Assembly: GCF_000513275.1 (NCBI RefSeq)
Contig: NZ_CBVJ010000141.1
Coordinates: forward strand, 1-64,000
Reading direction: 5' to 3'
Length of the DNA stretch: 64,000 bases
Source: Paenibacillus gorillae
Lineage (GTDB): Bacteria > Bacillota > Bacilli > Paenibacillales > Paenibacillaceae
Within the stretch, counting starts at the first letter, position 1; each line of letters opens with the position of its first letter. The notes below the pieces were generated by a model. That model was not told where the DNA came from, did no database searches, and worked only from the letters and a program-made list of their open reading frames with translations. This document shows positions 6,997-15,942 of the stretch, piece after piece. Position numbers and translations under genes: made by a program.

Positions 6997-9423
6997 TTAG
7001 GCTGCTTTTTCTTCTGTCTTCTTGCTTGCTTCCGCTGCTTTTGTTTCTTTTGCTTTCGCTTCCGCATAATCGTAAGCGCGCAGAATGAGCGTTACCGCTT
7101 CAGCCCGCGTAGCGTTGGAAGACGCAGCGAATTGATTGTTTTCGCGGCCTGTGATTAAACCCGCTTTAACCGCTGCGGCTACGTAAGGCTTGGCGTAAGC
7201 CGGAATTGCATCGGCATCAGCGAAAGTAAGTTCCGCTTTCTCGTCAACCATAATGCCAAGTGCACGAACCATCATCACCGCAATGTCAGCCCGGTTAACA
7301 TTTTGCGCGGGACGGAAGGATTCATCGGCGAAGCCGCTAATTACGCCTGCTGCCACCGCTTGCTCGACATAAGCTTTTGCCCAAGCTGGAATGCTGTCAT
7401 TATCCTTGAAGGCCGCTTGTGAACCCGAAGCGTTATTCAGCTTCAATGCCCGGCTGATCAGCGCCGTAAATTCTACGCGGCTGATCGTTCCGTCTGGACG
7501 GAAGCTGTTGTCGCTGTACCCTGTTACCAGTCCGAGTGAAACGGCACGTTCGATCGATGCTTTTGCCCAGTTGTTCGCCACATCCTTCAAAGTAACAGAA
7601 GGGTTGCTGCCACCCGGTTTTTGCTCGTTGTCTTTGCCGCCCTCTTCGTCTTTCCCTGGTGTTTCACCTGGAAGATCAGTTGGCGGTTTTGGATTTGCTG
7701 TATGGCCCGGATCACCGGTATAAGCGCTATAGCCGCCTAGCTGGATTTGAACATCGTATTCGTGATGATAGCCGATTTCCGCCCAATCGATTTTGACCCA
7801 GCCATTGATCAAGCCGCTCAGGTTGGAGACTTCGAATTTAACGTCTCTCGAATTAGCAGTTGTATTGGTTGCCGTAACTGCAGGGCTAACGCCCTCTACT
7901 TTAAACCCTGTAATTTCATTGCTTTTCGTCAGTCGGAGCGTCACATATTTCTTGCCGCCTGTTACTTCGAGCTTAGCGGGACGCACAACATAACCATCCA
8001 TAACCGATGCGGAGCTTGTGCCCTTTTTCAAAATCTGGAACGACAAGTTGTAAGTTCCGTCCGCAATGTCGCCTGGCACTTCAGGATTTGGCGTTCCGCC
8101 GCCATTATTGCCTCCGTTGTTACCACCGTTGTTGCCGTTTCCTACAACTGCAGCCTGGAAGGTTGCTTTCGCCGATGTCAGCTCAGCAACAGCCTCGTCT
8201 ACTGCTGCTTGTGCCGCCAGCCAAGTTCCTTTTGCTTTCGCTGCGTTGATTGCCGTTTGGAACGCTGTTTTTGCAGTTTGCGGGTATTGGCCCGGCTCTG
8301 TGCCAACTACGGCGCTGTTGTACAAGGTTTCCGAGCTTGTTACCAATTGATCCAGCGCCGTTTTATTGGCAGGAGTAAATTTAAAAATAATGTTATGAGT
8401 CATTTGATAAGGCTGACCGTTTGCAACAGTATCAATGCTTACTGAGCCATTCAGCTGAGCTGTCAGACTCGGAATTTCGAATTCTACAACTCTCGTATCG
8501 GCAGCCGAATTGGAGCTGACGATCGTCGATTCAGCGAGCGCTCCTTCTTTCTCAACCTTCAGACTAGGAATGACACTGCTCTCTTTGACCGTGAACGAAG
8601 CATAAGTTTTACCATTGCGTGTTGTCACTTCAGCCGGTTTCGTGAAGTAACGCTCCATGCCGGAAGCCTTGAACGTATTCGTGGCATTAATAACGACATA
8701 ATTGACTTGCTGTGCCTGCTCGCCGATAACTGAACCTGCGAATGTGCTGCCAGCCGCTTGAAGAGCTGAAAGTGCGCCAGTTACTTCTCCAGCTGCTGCA
8801 TTCGCATCGTAAGCGGTCAGGAATGCTTCATCGATGGCAGCTTTGAAAGCTTGCTTAGCGGAAGCCGGATATTGGCCTTGAGCCGTACCTTCCTGCGCCC
8901 CGGCGTAAACCGTTTGAGCAGCTGCAACCGCAGAGAGAAGCGCAGCCGAATCGCCGGCAGCCGCAAGGAATTGCAGTTGAACATCATAGTCATGATCATA
9001 GTTTAGAACGATTTCCGGCGGGATCGTGACATGGGTCTTAGCATTCAGCTTCACGCCCAGATCCGTCACTTCGAATTTGACCTCGCGGTGCTTGATACCG
9101 CCAATAGTCGTTTCCTGCACATTGTCGGCATCCGTGTATGCACCGTTAAACTGCGTCTTAAACACGGTAATCCAATCGCTGTTTTTAAGCGTGGCATAGA
9201 TAAACGTCTTGCCGTTTTCCAGCTTCAATACAGCCGGTTTTACCAAGTAACCATCCATAACCGATAGATCTTCGGTCTGATCCTTTAACACCTTGAAATC
9301 AATCGCAACACCGTCTGTCAACCGGTCATTTGAAGCCGCTTGCGCTGGATACAGCTGTACCGTCCCTAGAACGACGAACAGCAGCAGCGCCATTGTCATA
9401 AGCTTGAACCATTTCTTTTTCAT
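6997..9423 (-). CDS. S-layer-anchored heme-binding protein with three NEAT domains and three SLH domains
   Basis: Encodes 808 residues from ATG 9423. This start has its own AGGAG site and begins a clean signal peptide (MKKKWFKLMTMALLLFVVLG, cleaved near AQA). Order: NEAT 1 (about 30-154, heme motif YDHDY), a helical spacer (155-238), NEAT 2 (240-350, YQMTH instead of YxxxY), a second helical spacer, an N/G-rich linker near 440, NEAT 3 (450-565, YHHEY), a proline/lysine-rich linker, then three SLH repeats (about 612-785; examples GYSDNSFRPDGTISRVEF and GFADESFRPAQNVNRADIAV) and a charged tail. SLH domains tie it to secondary cell-wall polymer, so it should capture heme at the surface. In the sequence as given the upstream NEAT gene reads through into this one; see that entry. 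Confidence 0.88.
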   Translation of the reverse strand: MKKKWFKLMTMALLLFVVLGTVQLYPAQAASNDRLTDGVAIDFKVLKDQTEDLSVMDGYLVKPAVLKLENGKTFIYATLKNSDWITVFKTQFNGAYTDADNVQETTIGGIKHREVKFEVTDLGVKLNAKTHVTIPPEIVLNYDHDYDVQLQFLAAAGDSAALLSAVAAAQTVYAGAQEGTAQGQYPASAKQAFKAAIDEAFLTAYDANAAAGEVTGALSALQAAGSTFAGSVIGEQAQQVNYVVINATNTFKASGMERYFTKPAEVTTRNGKTYASFTVKESSVIPSLKVEKEGALAESTIVSSNSAADTRVVEFEIPSLTAQLNGSVSIDTVANGQPYQMTHNIIFKFTPANKTALDQLVTSSETLYNSAVVGTEPGQYPQTAKTAFQTAINAAKAKGTWLAAQAAVDEAVAELTSAKATFQAAVVGNGNNGGNNGGNNGGGTPNPEVPGDIADGTYNLSFQILKKGTSSASVMDGYVVRPAKLEVTGGKKYVTLRLTKSNEITGFKVEGVSPAVTATNTTANSRDVKFEVSNLSGLINGWVKIDWAEIGYHHEYDVQIQLGGYSAYTGDPGHTANPKPPTDLPGETPGKDEEGGKDNEQKPGGSNPSVTLKDVANNWAKASIERAVSLGLVTGYSDNSFRPDGTISRVEFTALISRALKLNNASGSQAAFKDNDSIPAWAKAYVEQAVAAGVISGFADESFRPAQNVNRADIAVMMVRALGIMVDEKAELTFADADAIPAYAKPYVAAAVKAGLITGRENNQFAASSNATRAEAVTLILRAYDYAEAKAKETKAAEASKKTEEKAA

Positions 9424-9446
9424 TTCCCCATATCTCCTCGTCATCA

Positions 9447-10512
9447 TTATTTTTTCACACCAGTCTTTTTTGCTCCGTAAGAAGAGTACAAGTCCGCCGC
9501 CCAGCAAAATAACCGCCAATATCGCAATAACGAATAGGTTGCTGCGCCCGCTTTCTTCGTCGCCTTTGGCTGGATCACCACCGGACTTGCTTGGCTCCGC
9601 CACCGTCTGCACAACTCCCGGCGTATCTTCACTGTCCATAGCGGCTGGTTGTGCTTGTACAGTGGTACTTTCCTCAGCAGCAGGGGATGGTGAGGCAGTC
9701 GGCTCACTCGCCGGATTGCTCTCAGCCTCTTTAGCTTCCGATCCTGGCGCCTCCGGTTCCCCGGAAGGCACTGGCGTTGCTTCCTCAGAAGCTTTGTCTC
9801 CATTGTCCGCTTTCTCCACATGAGTCCCGGCAGCAGCAGGAGAAGCTTTCGCGTCTTTTTCCCCTGTAGAGACATTAGCGCTTGTGTTAGGCTTTACTTC
9901 GGAATCCGCTTTTCCCGCATTGTCCGCAGGCTTTACAGCCGGTTCAGATGGCTTTGCTGCTCCAGCGGTTTCTGCTGGTTTAGCAGTCGGTTTAACTGTC
10001 GGTTTAGGCGTTGGCTTAGACTCGCTGTCCGCAGGCTTGTTAACAGCCGGCTTATCCGCCGCTTTAACCAGCGTTAAGGAATCGTTGTCGAAAGCCATTC
10101 GAATCGTATATTTGTGGTTGTAGTCAATCGATTCGACGATGACATGAATTTTCGCCATAACCGGCTTAGAGAAGTCGTCTACCTGAAACTTCACCACTCT
10201 TGTATCTGCCGAATCGTTCTTGCTGACCTGCTTCGCCTCGGTGTAACTTCCGCCGGCTTCAACCTTGAACTCCTTCACCCACTGGCTGTGGTTGATTTGA
10301 AGCTGGACGGTCAACTTTCCCTTATCTGCATACACAGTCGCCGGTTTCTCCCAATAATCATTAGCCATCGATACAGAGTCGTCTTCCGCTTTCAATACCG
10401 TGTACGCGATCGAATAAGTACCGTCGGCGAGATCGGATGCTGCTTGCAATGTATTTGCAAACAGTGCCATGCAGAGCAGAAAAAGCATAGTTGCACGACT
10501 GAATAGTTTCAT
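9447..10512 (-). CDS. membrane-anchored NEAT-domain heme protein (IsdC-like), frameshifted into the next gene
   Basis: Signal peptide (residues 1-24), one NEAT domain (about 26-150, heme motif YNHKY), a long Pro/Lys/Ala/Glu-rich linker (150-315), a membrane segment (NLFVIAILAVILLGGGLVLF) and a basic tail. I see no sortase motif, so the membrane span is the likely anchor. As given, the frame has no stop: at the T6 tract 9466-9471 it passes into the downstream gene, giving one 1171-codon frame that contains a signal peptide in its middle. With one A fewer (coding strand) the protein ends RSKKTGVKK at TAA 9449-9447, about 354 residues, just before the next gene's ribosome site. A homopolymer overcall is the simplest reading. 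Likely role: heme relay across the wall to the ABC importers. Confidence 0.75.
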
Positions 10513-10611
10513 TCCTATCCTCCTTATATTGTAAAAAAATCAAACTTTATCGATGTATAAACAATAAAATTCGATTAACAACCCCATCATTAACTTCCAA
10601 TTAAATAATCA

Positions 10612-10632
10612 GTTAATGATTATCATTCTCAA
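10612..10632. promoter_or_regulatory. Fur box (leftward NEAT unit)
   Basis: TTAATGATTATCATTCTC closely matches the Fur consensus GATAATGATTATCATTATC. It lies about 100 bases upstream of the NEAT gene start at 10512, in the divergent control region, and is a likely operator for the leftward heme operon. Confidence 0.75.
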
Positions 10633-10889
10633 TAATTGAACAAAAAAATAAACGTTCTATTATTCGTTTCACTTACTAAATCCCTATGTAGCATAGGTTA
10701 TAGAGCTTTTCAGCTCACAGCCCCTCCAACATATCCACTTCATTTTTATCTGCACAGCATGCCTCCAGCGTTAAAATCATTACCATATTGAGCTCGAAGT
10801 GATCGTATCGCACAAAAATTATCCTGTCAATAACATTTCGTGATTTAAAAAATAAATAGCAAAATTAACTAATATTTTCTCAAAACCTA

Positions 10890-10918
10890 TTGACGACGAT
10901 AACGATTATCACTATCAT
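10890..10918 (+). promoter_or_regulatory. promoter of the rightward heme-uptake operon
   Basis: TTGACG, a 17-base spacer and TATCAT, ideally spaced and about 65 bases upstream of the binding-protein start. A Fur box fills the spacer, so Fur with iron would block polymerase binding. Confidence 0.75.
10898..10916. promoter_or_regulatory. Fur box 1 of the rightward operon
   Basis: GATAACGATTATCACTATC, a 19-base near-consensus Fur site lying inside the -35/-10 spacer of the promoter. Confidence 0.8.
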
Positions 10919-10937
10919 TTATTTGATGAGCCTAATT

Positions 10938-10956
10938 GATAGTGATTATCACTGAT
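10938..10956. promoter_or_regulatory. Fur box 2 of the rightward operon
   Basis: GATAGTGATTATCACTGAT, a palindromic Fur-type site just downstream of the predicted transcription start. With box 1 it forms a tandem pair spaced 40 bases apart. Confidence 0.78.
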
Positions 10957-10981
10957 AATAAATACGCAGGAGGCTGTCTTA

Positions 10982-11947
10982 ATGAAAAAGCTTATACCCC
11001 TGGCATTATGCGCCTTATTGGCCACAGCCGGCTGCAGCGCCTCCAGGGCAGCCAGCACGACTGATTCAATATTGAATCACCCGGAAGCTGCTGCTGCTGT
11101 CTCCATCAAGGACTTTGCGGGACGGAACGTGGCATTTTCCCAAGTGCCGCAACATATCATAGCGCTGAGCAACGGAGAGATGGATATCATCTACGCGCTG
11201 GGAGGCACACTTGTCGGAAGACCTTCGACAAACGGCCCTTCCCCTGTGAAGGAAGCGCAGGATGTCACCCAAATCGGCTCCACGCATGAAGTCGACCTGG
11301 AGCGCATCACGCTGCTGAAGCCTGACGTCGTCTTAGGCCATTATCCGATGAACAGCAAGGATGTTCCCATCATCGAAAGCATTCATTCCAAAATGGTGCT
11401 GACGAGCGCTAATTCCGTCGAGGACATCAAACGACAGATTACGCTGTTTGGGGAAATGCTTCATAAGGAAACGAAAGCTGCAGAGCTTATTGCCTCTATA
11501 GACGACAAACTTAGTGACTTTCGTCCATCAGATGGCGCACAGTCAACAAGGACACTAATCGTATATGGCGCTCCCGGCACTTATATGGCCGCATTGCCCA
11601 ATTCCTTAAGCGGAAACTTGCTGGAGCTTGCGGGCGGCTACAATATCGCTTCTGATTTTGCCGCTTTGCAGAGCTACCCGCAGTATGCGCAAATCAATAC
11701 GGAACGCGTGGTGCAGGCGAATCCCCAATTAATCCTTATTATGACGCATGGCAATCCGGAAGAAGTGAAAGCAGGCTTTTTGAAGGAAATGCAGGGCAAT
11801 GCCGCTTGGAACGGGATCGATGCCGTTAAAAACAATCAGGTCGAGATTTTACCCTCCGAGCTGTTCGGTACCAATCCGGGTACGCGGGTCATTGATGCAT
11901 TAGATGATTTACATGAGCTCGTAGAGAAAGCGAAGCAGCCGACATGA
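10982..11947 (+). CDS. heme ABC transporter, substrate-binding lipoprotein (set 2)
   Basis: Encodes 321 residues with an AGGAGG site before ATG 10982. The signal MKKLIPLALCALLATAGC carries a lipobox, so the protein is lipid-anchored. The body has the class III binding-protein layout: VSIKDFAGRNVAFSQVPQ, LERITLLKPDVVLGHYPMNS, a long bridging helix (about 160-190) and VQANPQLILIMTHGNPEEV. It is of the IsdE/HmuT heme type. It overlaps the permease gene by four bases (ATGA). Two Fur boxes upstream imply expression under iron limitation. Confidence 0.87.
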   Translation: MKKLIPLALCALLATAGCSASRAASTTDSILNHPEAAAAVSIKDFAGRNVAFSQVPQHIIALSNGEMDIIYALGGTLVGRPSTNGPSPVKEAQDVTQIGSTHEVDLERITLLKPDVVLGHYPMNSKDVPIIESIHSKMVLTSANSVEDIKRQITLFGEMLHKETKAAELIASIDDKLSDFRPSDGAQSTRTLIVYGAPGTYMAALPNSLSGNLLELAGGYNIASDFAALQSYPQYAQINTERVVQANPQLILIMTHGNPEEVKAGFLKEMQGNAAWNGIDAVKNNQVEILPSELFGTNPGTRVIDALDDLHELVEKAKQPT

Positions 11948-12918
11948 ATCTGGCTACCCGTACAACAAGAAGACGCTGGTTATCTGCTGTTATGCTGCCG
12001 CTTATCGTTCTCATCTCCGTTTATGGCATAAGCTACGGCTCTGTGCCGATCCCGATTCATGATATTTGGATTGTACTAACTGGAGACGGGGATTCGACAT
12101 ACCGAACCATCATTATGGATTTAAGACTGCCTCGCGTGCTGATCGGCCTGCTGACAGGAGCTTGTCTCGCTGCTTCCGGCGCACTGCTGCAGGGCGTCAT
12201 GCGAAACCCGCTTGCTGATCCCGGAATAATCGGCGTTTCCTCCGGTGCTGGTCTGGCGGCTGTTATCACGATGGTGCTTTTGCCGCAATTCAGCTATTTA
12301 TTGCCTTTGTCCGCATTCACTGGCGCTTTTATCGCAGCCATGCTTATTTATTTGCTAGCTTGGGATAAAGGCAGCTCGCCTATCAAGATCGTTCTGGCCG
12401 GAGTAGCCGTCAACGCGCTGCTTGGTGCCGTCATGAACGGTGTAATGGTCATCTATAGCGACCGCGTGCAGGCTGTGCTGCCATGGTTAGCCGGAGGACT
12501 TAACGGCCGAAGCTGGTCTCACCTGTCCTTCATGCTTCCTTATGCTGCTGTCGGTCTCTTGCTATCTCTGATCGCAATTAAGCCGGCCAATCTGCTGTTG
12601 TTAAGCGACGATTCGGCGAAGCTGCTTGGTCAGCGCGTCGAGCTGCAGCGCCTCCTGCTTATCGTACTGGCCGCCTTTCTTGCTGGCTCTGCCGTCAGCG
12701 TGGCTGGACTAGTCGGCTTCGTCGGCCTGGTCGTTCCTCATGCAATAAGATTGCTAATCGGGGAGGATTACCGTTTTCTGCTGCCTCTGTCCATAGGAGG
12801 CGGAGCGGCACTAGTCGTATTAGCAGATACGATTGCAAGATCATGGATTGATTCGATCGAGCTTCCTGTCGGCATATTGCTGGCGTGTGTCGGAGCCCCA
12901 TTCTTTTATATTTACTGA
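11944..12918 (+). CDS. heme ABC transporter, FecCD-family permease (set 2), 3' end frameshifted
   Basis: Encodes 324 residues as given, with family motifs LRLPRVLIGLLTGACLAASG, MRNPLADPGIIGVSSGAG and GLVVPHAIRLLIGEDYRFLL. The stop at 12916-12918 follows GAPFFYIY. One extra T in the T4 run 12904-12907 would instead give GAPFFLYLLRKRSVMR. The stop would then be TGA 12939-12941, overlapping the ATPase start as ATGA, the same coupling seen at the binding-protein/permease junction. The corrected length is 332, normal for the family. I read it as a one-base homopolymer loss, probably a sequencing artefact. Confidence 0.88.
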   Translation: MNLATRTTRRRWLSAVMLPLIVLISVYGISYGSVPIPIHDIWIVLTGDGDSTYRTIIMDLRLPRVLIGLLTGACLAASGALLQGVMRNPLADPGIIGVSSGAGLAAVITMVLLPQFSYLLPLSAFTGAFIAAMLIYLLAWDKGSSPIKIVLAGVAVNALLGAVMNGVMVIYSDRVQAVLPWLAGGLNGRSWSHLSFMLPYAAVGLLLSLIAIKPANLLLLSDDSAKLLGQRVELQRLLLIVLAAFLAGSAVSVAGLVGFVGLVVPHAIRLLIGEDYRFLLPLSIGGGAALVVLADTIARSWIDSIELPVGILLACVGAPFFYIY

Positions 12919-12937
12919 GGAAACGGAGTGTCATGAG

Positions 12938-13715
12938 ATGAGTGCAATTGAAATGAAAGAGCTGGATCTGGAACGCGGCATGTTCCGTCTGCACGACGTG
13001 ACGGCATCCATTCCGAAGGGGCAAATGACCGCGATTATCGGGCCTAACGGCTCCGGCAAATCAACGCTTCTGAAGCTAGTCGCACAATTGCTGGAGGCGG
13101 ACAGCGGCGCCGTTCTCATCGATGGGAAGGAAGGCAAGACGTTCAAGCGGGCAGAGCTTGCCCGCACAATATCGATGCTGCCTCAAGCCAAAGATACTGC
13201 ACCTTATATGACTGTAAGAGAGCTTGTGGCCTACGGCCGTTCTCCTCATCAGGGACTGCTTCGCCAGCGGCTGACGGAGGAAGATACGTCCATTATTCAA
13301 TGGGCGCTGAAGCAGACCGGTATTTTAAGACATGAAGACCGCATGTTCCATACGCTGTCCGGCGGCGAACAGCAGAAAGCGCGAATCGCTATGGCGCTTG
13401 CTCAGAAAACCGGTATTGTGCTGCTCGACGAACCGACAACTTACTTGGACATCTCCCACCAGCTCGACGTAATGGAGATGCTGCGGAAGCTGAATAAGCA
13501 ATTGAATCTGACCATTGTCATGGTGCTGCATGATCTTCAACAAGCAGCCGCCTTCTGCGATTACTTGATCGCAATGGATGGCGGACAAATCGCCGATGCG
13601 GGTCACCCCAAGAGCATTATCAATTCCAGGTTGCTGCGGGACGTCTTCGAGCTTGAAGCGAAAGTCAGCTACGAGGAAGATTACCCGATTATTATTCCCA
13701 AACTTAAAAAATTAG
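12938..13715 (+). CDS. heme ABC transporter, ATP-binding protein (set 2), reads through into isdG
   Basis: ATPase of the HmuV type: Walker A IIGPNGSGKST, signature LSGGEQQKARIAMALAQ, Walker B IVLLDEPTTYLD, switch histidine VLHDLQQAAAF. The start ATG 12938 is chosen because it forms an ATGA overlap with the restored permease stop. As given there is no stop before the heme oxygenase, and the two would be one polypeptide joined through PKLKKLEEDKT. With one A fewer in the A6 run 13706-13711 the protein ends PKLKN at TAG 13713-13715, about 258 residues. The next gene's GAGGAGG site overlaps this. The fusion is probably not real. Confidence 0.85.
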
Positions 13716-13729
13716 AGGAGGACAAAACG

Positions 13730-14050
13730 ATGGTTATCGTAACGAACGTATCGAAGATTACAAAAGGCAACGGTGAGAAGCTGATCGAGCGCTTTAACAA
13801 GGTAGGGAAAGTAGAAGGCATGGAAGGGTTCCTCGGGCTGGAGGTTATGCTTACCGAGAATACGAAAGAATATGACGAGGTTTCGGTCGTAACCCGCTGG
13901 GAGTCCAAAGAGAATTTTCAAGCTTGGACCCGCAGTGAAGCGTTCCGCGAATCCCATCAGCACCGCAAAACGCCGGACTACATTATCGATAATAAAATCC
14001 AGTTCTACGAAGTAAAAATCGTTCGCAACCCGCTGCCGCTGGAAGCTTAA
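13730..14050 (+). CDS. isdG: heme-degrading monooxygenase, IsdG/HmoA type
   Basis: Encodes 106 residues of the ABM (antibiotic biosynthesis monooxygenase) fold. An excellent GAGGAGG site precedes ATG 13730, which is why I call a separate gene despite the open frame from the ATPase. N6, W66 and H76 correspond, with a one-residue offset, to the Asn-Trp-His triad known for staphylococcal IsdG, so heme ring opening with iron release is the likely reaction, in the cytoplasm. It is the last gene of the Fur-box operon and is followed by a terminator. An in-frame fusion to the ABC ATPase is what the sequence literally shows; see the homopolymer finding. Confidence 0.9.
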   Translation: MVIVTNVSKITKGNGEKLIERFNKVGKVEGMEGFLGLEVMLTENTKEYDEVSVVTRWESKENFQAWTRSEAFRESHQHRKTPDYIIDNKIQFYEVKIVRNPLPLEA

Positions 14051-14082
14051 GCCGCTGCCGCGCAGAAGTACTGCGAACATGA

Positions 14083-14127
14083 AAATCCCCGGCAGCCTTT
14101 TACATACAAGGCTATCGGGGATTTTTG
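14083..14127 (+). terminator. terminator after isdG
   Basis: AATCCCCGGCAGCCTT pairs with AAGGCTATCGGGGATT and is followed by a short T run. It ends the rightward heme operon and may also serve the convergent TetR gene. Confidence 0.85.
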
Positions 14128-14129
14128 CG

Positions 14130-14720
14130 TTAGACGGATTTGTATTGGAGCCCGTTTAATATAAACTGAGTTAAATCCGCAACTAAGCTCTCGATGTCCG
14201 GATCTTCCTCAGTCAATGCCCGCCAATAATCCGAATGCCGGTAAAAGAGCAATGTACCTACGATTGCCATAAATGCGGTATCTAATGAACCAAACTCAAA
14301 CACGCCTTGTTGTTTGCCTCGTTTGAGTCCTTGCTTCAGCAATTGCCAGACCGGCATGGCATGCTCTCTAATTTTTTGAATGCGGGGGGTGTTCAAAATA
14401 ATCTCCTGCTGCATAATGCGAACAAGCTCCGGCTCACGCATCCGATACTCCGTCACTTCCTTAATCAAGGTGCAGATTCCTTCAACGGGATCTACATCCA
14501 AAGCGATCGAAGCGATTTGTTCATTCGGAAAAAAGTTCTCAAACAATGCGGCGAACATATTTTCCTTGCCGCCGAAATAATAGGAGACGAGAGCGACATT
14601 CGCTCCCGCTTCCTCACATATTTGCCTGACTGTTGTACCGTCATAGCCTTGATTTGCGAACAATTTCCTGGCCGCAAACAATATTTTTACCTTCATATCG
14701 TTGTTGCCATCGTTGTTCAT
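14130..14720 (-). CDS. TetR/AcrR-family transcriptional regulator
   Basis: Encodes 196 residues, with GGAGG before ATG 14720. The N-terminal helix-turn-helix spans about residues 9-55 (ILFAARKLFANQGYDGTT, VRQICEEAGANVALVSYYFG). The C-terminal ligand/dimer domain is CecR-like in general layout but not diagnostic. The upstream neighbour is a YhgE/Pip-type membrane protein gene 19 bases away on the same strand, with a palindromic operator in front. The regulator therefore probably represses its own operon and responds to a compound handled by that protein. Confidence 0.9.
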   Translation of the reverse strand: MNNDGNNDMKVKILFAARKLFANQGYDGTTVRQICEEAGANVALVSYYFGGKENMFAALFENFFPNEQIASIALDVDPVEGICTLIKEVTEYRMREPELVRIMQQEIILNTPRIQKIREHAMPVWQLLKQGLKRGKQQGVFEFGSLDTAFMAIVGTLLFYRHSDYWRALTEEDPDIESLVADLTQFILNGLQYKSV

Positions 14721-14739
14721 ATCAAGGCCTCCAATGAAT

Positions 14740-15900
14740 TTAAGTAGTTTGTTTCGCTAACGCTCCAGAGGGTTGGGGTGCAGACTGCCGTTTCACAGCA
14801 ACCGCTGCACCGCTAACGAGGAATGCAATTGCCGCAATAATTAGCAGCACGCCTGCATCGCTCCCGATACCAGGACCTCCGAACAACAGATTCATTCCGC
14901 CTTCCACGGCGTACGTTGCTGGAAGCACATCACCAAGTCCCGTGAAGAAGCCTGACAACAGCTCGCGAGGTACGACCGCGCCGGAAGTAACAAGCTGCGC
15001 CGATAGCAAAATAATATTAAACAGCATACCTGCCATACCGAACAGATACAAGAACGTTTGCGATACGAACATGAATGTTAACAGTACGACAAACTGGAAT
15101 AACCATACGTGGAAGAACCCATTTTCCATTTGGCCGCCAAATGCAGCCAGCAGCGACGCTCCTACCAAGGATACGAAAATAGCTGCAACTACATTTATTA
15201 CGCTCCGCGCAGCGAATCGGTTCCAACGTCCAACTTGACCGCTGATCGCCATTCCAGACTGCTCCAGATTCATTCCCATAATCATCGAGCCTACATACGA
15301 CGCCAATACGAGCATCATCGGCACCATCTGGTTGTTCATTCCATTTACTTTGTTCGACGCTTGAATGTCAGCAGTCACGCGCTGCGACAGGCTTTGCGAT
15401 GCAGCAGCAGCCTGCTCAGCCGGCAAGTTGGCTTGCGCCAGCGCGCCTTGAATGCCTGCGGCAACCGCTTGCTGATTTACCTCTGCTGTCACTTGATTCG
15501 CTACTGAACTCATAATGCTTTTAATCAATGCCGGGTTCGATTCATTAATAAAATATTGTACAGCTGCCTTGCTGTCTGGCGATGACGCCTTTTGTGTAAA
15601 GTCGGCAGGCAAATAAATAATCATTTGCAGCTCGCGTTCATTTAATTGCTTTTGTGCTTCCGCTAAATTTGATAATTGCGACATGTTAAATGGCAATTGT
15701 TTCACCAATGTGCCCGCTACCTGCTGGCCAAGCTGTTTGTCTTCATTAACAATCGCGATTTTCAACTGATCGGTACGATCCGTTACGCCATTGTATCCGG
15801 TCATCCAAATGACCGAAAAAATAACTTGAAACATAAGTGCTGTAACGATACCAACGATGGTCGTTGGCCGTTTAAAAAAAGCTTTTAAAGCTGTTGTCAT
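14740..15900 (-). CDS. YhgE/Pip-like (ABC-2 type) membrane protein
   Basis: Encodes 386 residues. One N-terminal membrane segment (about 15-35) is followed by a large extracytoplasmic part (about 40-195, with IAIVNEDKQLGQQVAGTLV and a Gln/Ala-rich helical stretch). A block of five membrane segments runs from about 195 to the end (LVLASYVGSMIMGMNL, SAQLVTSGAVVPRELL). This is the topology of YhgE/Pip and ABC-2 permease proteins, used in export, type VII-related or phage-infection-related roles. No ATPase gene is adjacent. First gene of a two-gene operon with the TetR regulator; consensus promoter and operator upstream. Confidence 0.82.
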   Translation of the reverse strand: MTTALKAFFKRPTTIVGIVTALMFQVIFSVIWMTGYNGVTDRTDQLKIAIVNEDKQLGQQVAGTLVKQLPFNMSQLSNLAEAQKQLNERELQMIIYLPADFTQKASSPDSKAAVQYFINESNPALIKSIMSSVANQVTAEVNQQAVAAGIQGALAQANLPAEQAAAASQSLSQRVTADIQASNKVNGMNNQMVPMMLVLASYVGSMIMGMNLEQSGMAISGQVGRWNRFAARSVINVVAAIFVSLVGASLLAAFGGQMENGFFHVWLFQFVVLLTFMFVSQTFLYLFGMAGMLFNIILLSAQLVTSGAVVPRELLSGFFTGLGDVLPATYAVEGGMNLLFGGPGIGSDAGVLLIIAAIAFLVSGAAVAVKRQSAPQPSGALAKQTT

Positions 15901-15942
15901 CTACAATCCACTCCCTGATACATTCTCTGTTTACGCATTAAA

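Noticed and set aside
13681..14080. Minus-strand frame opposite isdG
   Set aside because: A shadow of the ATPase/isdG coding strand without a ribosome site; the IsdG catalytic residues are on the plus strand.
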